This document shows, one piece after another, positions 5,230 through 7,715 of a DNA stretch of 7,715 nt. This stretch comes from Ignavibacteriota bacterium (GTDB lineage: Bacteria; Bacteroidota; Ignavibacteria; Tepidaquicellales; Tepidaquicellaceae). Numbering within the stretch: position 1 is the first letter of the stretch; the number at the start of each line of letters is the position of its first letter. The notes under the pieces are model-generated. The model saw nothing but the letters and a program-made list of their open reading frames with translations. It ran no database searches and had not been told where the DNA came from. The DNA lies in assembly GCA_003135995.1 (NCBI GenBank), contig PNBM01000005.1, forward strand, positions 3,004-10,718. The letters run 5' to 3'. The position numbers and the translations under genes were made by a program.

Positions 5230-7662
5230 ATGATGTTGAACCTTTACAAAATTACTTTATTAATTTTCATCGTTTTAAGCTTTTCATTTCACAATTCATT
5301 CTCACAAAAAGTTTATGACTACGAAAATCAAAAATATTCTCAGGTAAGAATATTTACAACTTCTCAGTCTGATTTCCAAAAAATCCAGAATGCAGGCTTA
5401 TTCCTTGATGGAGGCGTTAATAAACCGGGTTTGTATTTTGAAGCCTGGCTTTCAGAAACTGAAATCAATTTGTTAAAAAATTCGGGTGTTCCATATGAAG
5501 TAACGATTGATGACTGGCAAAAATATTATCAAAGTCTTCCAAGGATGACTGAAGCTGAAATGCAGGCTGCAATACATCAGGCTTATATTAAAGATAATAT
5601 TGTTCATTCAATTTACGGAACAATGGGAGGTTTTTTAAAATACTCGGAAGTTGTAGCGAAGCTTGATTCAATGAGGCTGCAGTATCCTAATTTTATTTCC
5701 GCTAAATTTTCACTCGGTACAACTTACGAAAGCAGAACCCAATGGTGCGTCAGGATAACTAAAAATCCTAATGCTCCAACCGGCAGACCGGAAGTATATT
5801 ATCACGGTATAATCCATGCACGTGAACCACAAAGTATGGAAAACCAAATGTACTACTTTTACTGGTTGTTCGAAAATTATAACATTGACCCGTTAGCTAC
5901 ATTTATTTTGAACAATAGGGAAATTTACTGGATACCGGTATACAATCCTGATGGTTATGTATATAATGAAACAACGAACCCGACCGGCGGCGGACAGTGG
6001 AGAACTAATAGACATATTACATCTGGTAGTTGCGGACCTGTTGATTTGAACAGAAACTGGGGTATATATCAATATTGGAATTCTACGAACGGGGGTTCCA
6101 GCACAGACCAATGCAATGGAGGACAGGGAACATACAGGGGCACAGCTCCAATATCGGAAATTGAGAACCAAAATATTATGAATTTCTTTATATCAAGAAA
6201 TTTCAAAACAGGTATTGGCGGTCATACTTATGGAAATTATATTATAAAACCCTGGGCATGGTGTGACCCGACACCCACTCCTGATGATGCTACATTTAAT
6301 ACATTTTTAGCTGATATGCATAAGTATAATGGTTATACTATAGGAACTACAATGCAGACCGTAGGATATTATGTTAGAGGTAGTCTTGATGACTGGACAT
6401 ACAACGATTCCGGACACGCTGCAGGAACACACGCATTAATTGTGACTTGTGAAACAGGGAGTTCGTCAGATGGTTTCTGGCCGGCACAATCAAATATTAT
6501 TCCTCTTGCACAGGGAATGCTCTGGCCATGCCAGTATATTGCTTGTGTTGCTGCATCCTGGATTAATGTAACGAATGCTGCTTTTAATCAGGCAACATAC
6601 AATCAGGGTGGCAGCGGTAATTTTAAAGTTGTATTTTCCAATAAAGGAATAACAGCGGCATCTAATGTTAAGGTTCAATGTATTCCTTTGAATACAAATT
6701 ATATTACTATACCCGTTCAGTCTTATACTAAAGCAAGTATGCCTTCATTTTCAGCGGATAGTACAACATTCAACTTCACTATAGCAGCAAATGCTCCGGT
6801 GAATTGCGGAATACCCGTATTGGTAACGGTAAAACAAAGTGATACTACTCTTGTTTATTCAAAAACAGTTTACTGCCTGATTGGCAATGGTACTTTGACA
6901 TTAGCTGATAGTGCGGAAAACGGTTTCACAAGATGGACAGCGGGCGGAACACCGGCAACATGGCAGGTAGTAACAAATGCTTATCATTCTTCTTCACATT
7001 CTTTTGCCGACAATGCAAGCAATGCTTATACTAATAATGCCAATAACTGGATGGTTCTTACGAATCCGATTAATACTTCAACGAATCCGATTGTATATTT
7101 AACTTACTGGCAGATGTATAGTACTGAAGCAGGTTATGATTATTGTTATCTCGAAACCTCGAATGATAACGGCACAACCTGGGTAACAGTACAGTCATGG
7201 AACGGAGCTAACACGACCTGGACACAGCAGGCGTTCGATTTAACTTCTTATGCTGCAGGTTCAACACAATTTAAAATCAGGTTCAGATTACAAAGTGATG
7301 CAGGTGTGACCGGACAGGGATGGCATGTTGATGATATTAAACTCTATACTTATTGTCAGGATATAATAAATTCCGTTGGTAATATTGAACAGACACCGGC
7401 TAAATATTCACTTGAACAAAATTATCCTAATCCGTTCAACCCGGTTACAAGAATTAATTATTCTATTGCAAAACAGGGTCCTGTAAAGATTTCGGTTTAT
7501 GATATGCTTGGTCGTGAAGTCACAGTATTGGTGAATGAAGTCAAAACTCCGGGATTCTATTCCGTTGATTTTAATTCAACAGGTTTATCCAGCGGAATGT
7601 ATTTCTATAAAATGGAATCAGGTGCATTCACAGATACGAAAAAACTTATGCTGATTAAATAG
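5230..7662 (+). CDS. Secreted M14 zinc carboxypeptidase with CARDB-like, MAM-like and T9SS domains (paralogue 2)
   Basis: The 810-residue protein is a tandem paralogue of the upstream peptidase with the same domain order. Signal peptide: residues 1 to about 26, ending NSFSQ; two consecutive ATG codons (5230 and 5233) could serve as start. Pro-region: about 31-122. Catalytic domain: about 126-438, with zinc ligands H196, E199 (HARE) and H332 (GGHTYG), R261, N274-R275 (DLNRNW), Y380, and general base E408 (TCETG). The residue at the CPA-255 position is D387, as in carboxypeptidase B-type enzymes that favour Lys/Arg, whereas the upstream paralogue has Thr. C407 next to the catalytic Glu, and C434 and C439, have no counterpart in the paralogue. 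A CARDB-like domain (about 444-552) and a MAM-like domain (about 556-707; SNDNGTTW 644-651, GWHVDDIKL 697-705) precede the T9SS tail (about 724-810; QNYPNPFNP 730-738, ending KKLMLIK). The stop is TAG, unlike TAA in the other three genes. The leader is A-rich without a Shine-Dalgarno. A 188-bp gap containing a terminator separates it from its paralogue, so independent expression is likely. Confidence 0.95.
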   Translation: MMLNLYKITLLIFIVLSFSFHNSFSQKVYDYENQKYSQVRIFTTSQSDFQKIQNAGLFLDGGVNKPGLYFEAWLSETEINLLKNSGVPYEVTIDDWQKYYQSLPRMTEAEMQAAIHQAYIKDNIVHSIYGTMGGFLKYSEVVAKLDSMRLQYPNFISAKFSLGTTYESRTQWCVRITKNPNAPTGRPEVYYHGIIHAREPQSMENQMYYFYWLFENYNIDPLATFILNNREIYWIPVYNPDGYVYNETTNPTGGGQWRTNRHITSGSCGPVDLNRNWGIYQYWNSTNGGSSTDQCNGGQGTYRGTAPISEIENQNIMNFFISRNFKTGIGGHTYGNYIIKPWAWCDPTPTPDDATFNTFLADMHKYNGYTIGTTMQTVGYYVRGSLDDWTYNDSGHAAGTHALIVTCETGSSSDGFWPAQSNIIPLAQGMLWPCQYIACVAASWINVTNAAFNQATYNQGGSGNFKVVFSNKGITAASNVKVQCIPLNTNYITIPVQSYTKASMPSFSADSTTFNFTIAANAPVNCGIPVLVTVKQSDTTLVYSKTVYCLIGNGTLTLADSAENGFTRWTAGGTPATWQVVTNAYHSSSHSFADNASNAYTNNANNWMVLTNPINTSTNPIVYLTYWQMYSTEAGYDYCYLETSNDNGTTWVTVQSWNGANTTWTQQAFDLTSYAAGSTQFKIRFRLQSDAGVTGQGWHVDDIKLYTYCQDIINSVGNIEQTPAKYSLEQNYPNPFNPVTRINYSIAKQGPVKISVYDMLGREVTVLVNEVKTPGFYSVDFNSTGLSSGMYFYKMESGAFTDTKKLMLIK

Positions 7663-7675
7663 AAAATATTTTATC

Positions 7676-7694
7676 AGGTTTTTTTTAAACCTTT
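7676..7694 (+). terminator. Weak hairpin after the second carboxypeptidase, possible terminator
   Basis: AGGTTT (7676-7681) pairs with AAACCT (7687-7692) over a loop of five T, 13 bases after the stop. The stem is only 6 bp and the following T run is short, so it is far weaker than the other two terminators. A better terminator may lie beyond the window. Confidence 0.3.
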
Positions 7695-7715
7695 ATTAAT
7701 TCCTTAAAGAATTGA

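Noticed and set aside
1..7715. CRISPR array, tRNA or rRNA gene, insertion sequence, toxin-antitoxin or defence system.
   Set aside because: No short regularly spaced repeats, RNA-like folds, transposase motifs or terminal repeats were seen. The only repetition is protein-level (Fn3 units and paralogous peptidases).

Overview
The window is AT-rich chromosomal DNA with four genes, all on the + strand, every one of which looks secreted or extracellular. The best guess for the organism is the Ignavibacteria/Chlorobi-type lineage (Bacteroidota-Chlorobiota superphylum). Three proteins end in a type IX secretion (T9SS) C-terminal sorting domain of the QNYPNPFNP variety that is common in that lineage. 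The partial first gene carries a C-terminal module with the KHRNHLETWS motif, which I recall from the same group. The visible start codons have A/T-rich leaders without a Shine-Dalgarno sequence, as is usual in Bacteroidota-like bacteria. The taxonomic call is from memory of these families, not from a search.

Layout: (1) Positions 1-1605 hold the 3' part of a large surface protein. It has at least four fibronectin-III-like repeats with an exact 98-residue periodicity, a beta-rich module, and a C-terminal dockerin-like pair of calcium loops. (2) Positions 1657-2487, only 51 bp downstream and with no terminator between, encode a small secreted protein with a beta-sandwich, possibly cohesin-like, body and a T9SS tail. 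A strong intrinsic terminator follows. (3) Positions 2636-5041 and (4) 5230-7662 encode two tandem paralogous zinc carboxypeptidases of family M14. Both have the architecture signal peptide, N-terminal pro-region, M14 catalytic domain, CARDB/NEW3-like beta domain, MAM-like domain of the immune-inhibitor-A type, and T9SS tail. A perfect-stem terminator separates them, so each is probably its own transcription unit.

The genes fit one theme: proteins exported by Sec and then T9SS to the cell surface or medium. Two are digestive exopeptidases for protein or peptide scavenging, and the other two are probably adhesive or scaffold proteins. I see no mobile element, RNA gene, CRISPR array or defence locus. 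The most interesting points are the divergence of the two peptidases at the predicted S1' specificity position (Thr versus Asp) and the adjacency of a dockerin-like protein to a possible cohesin-like partner.
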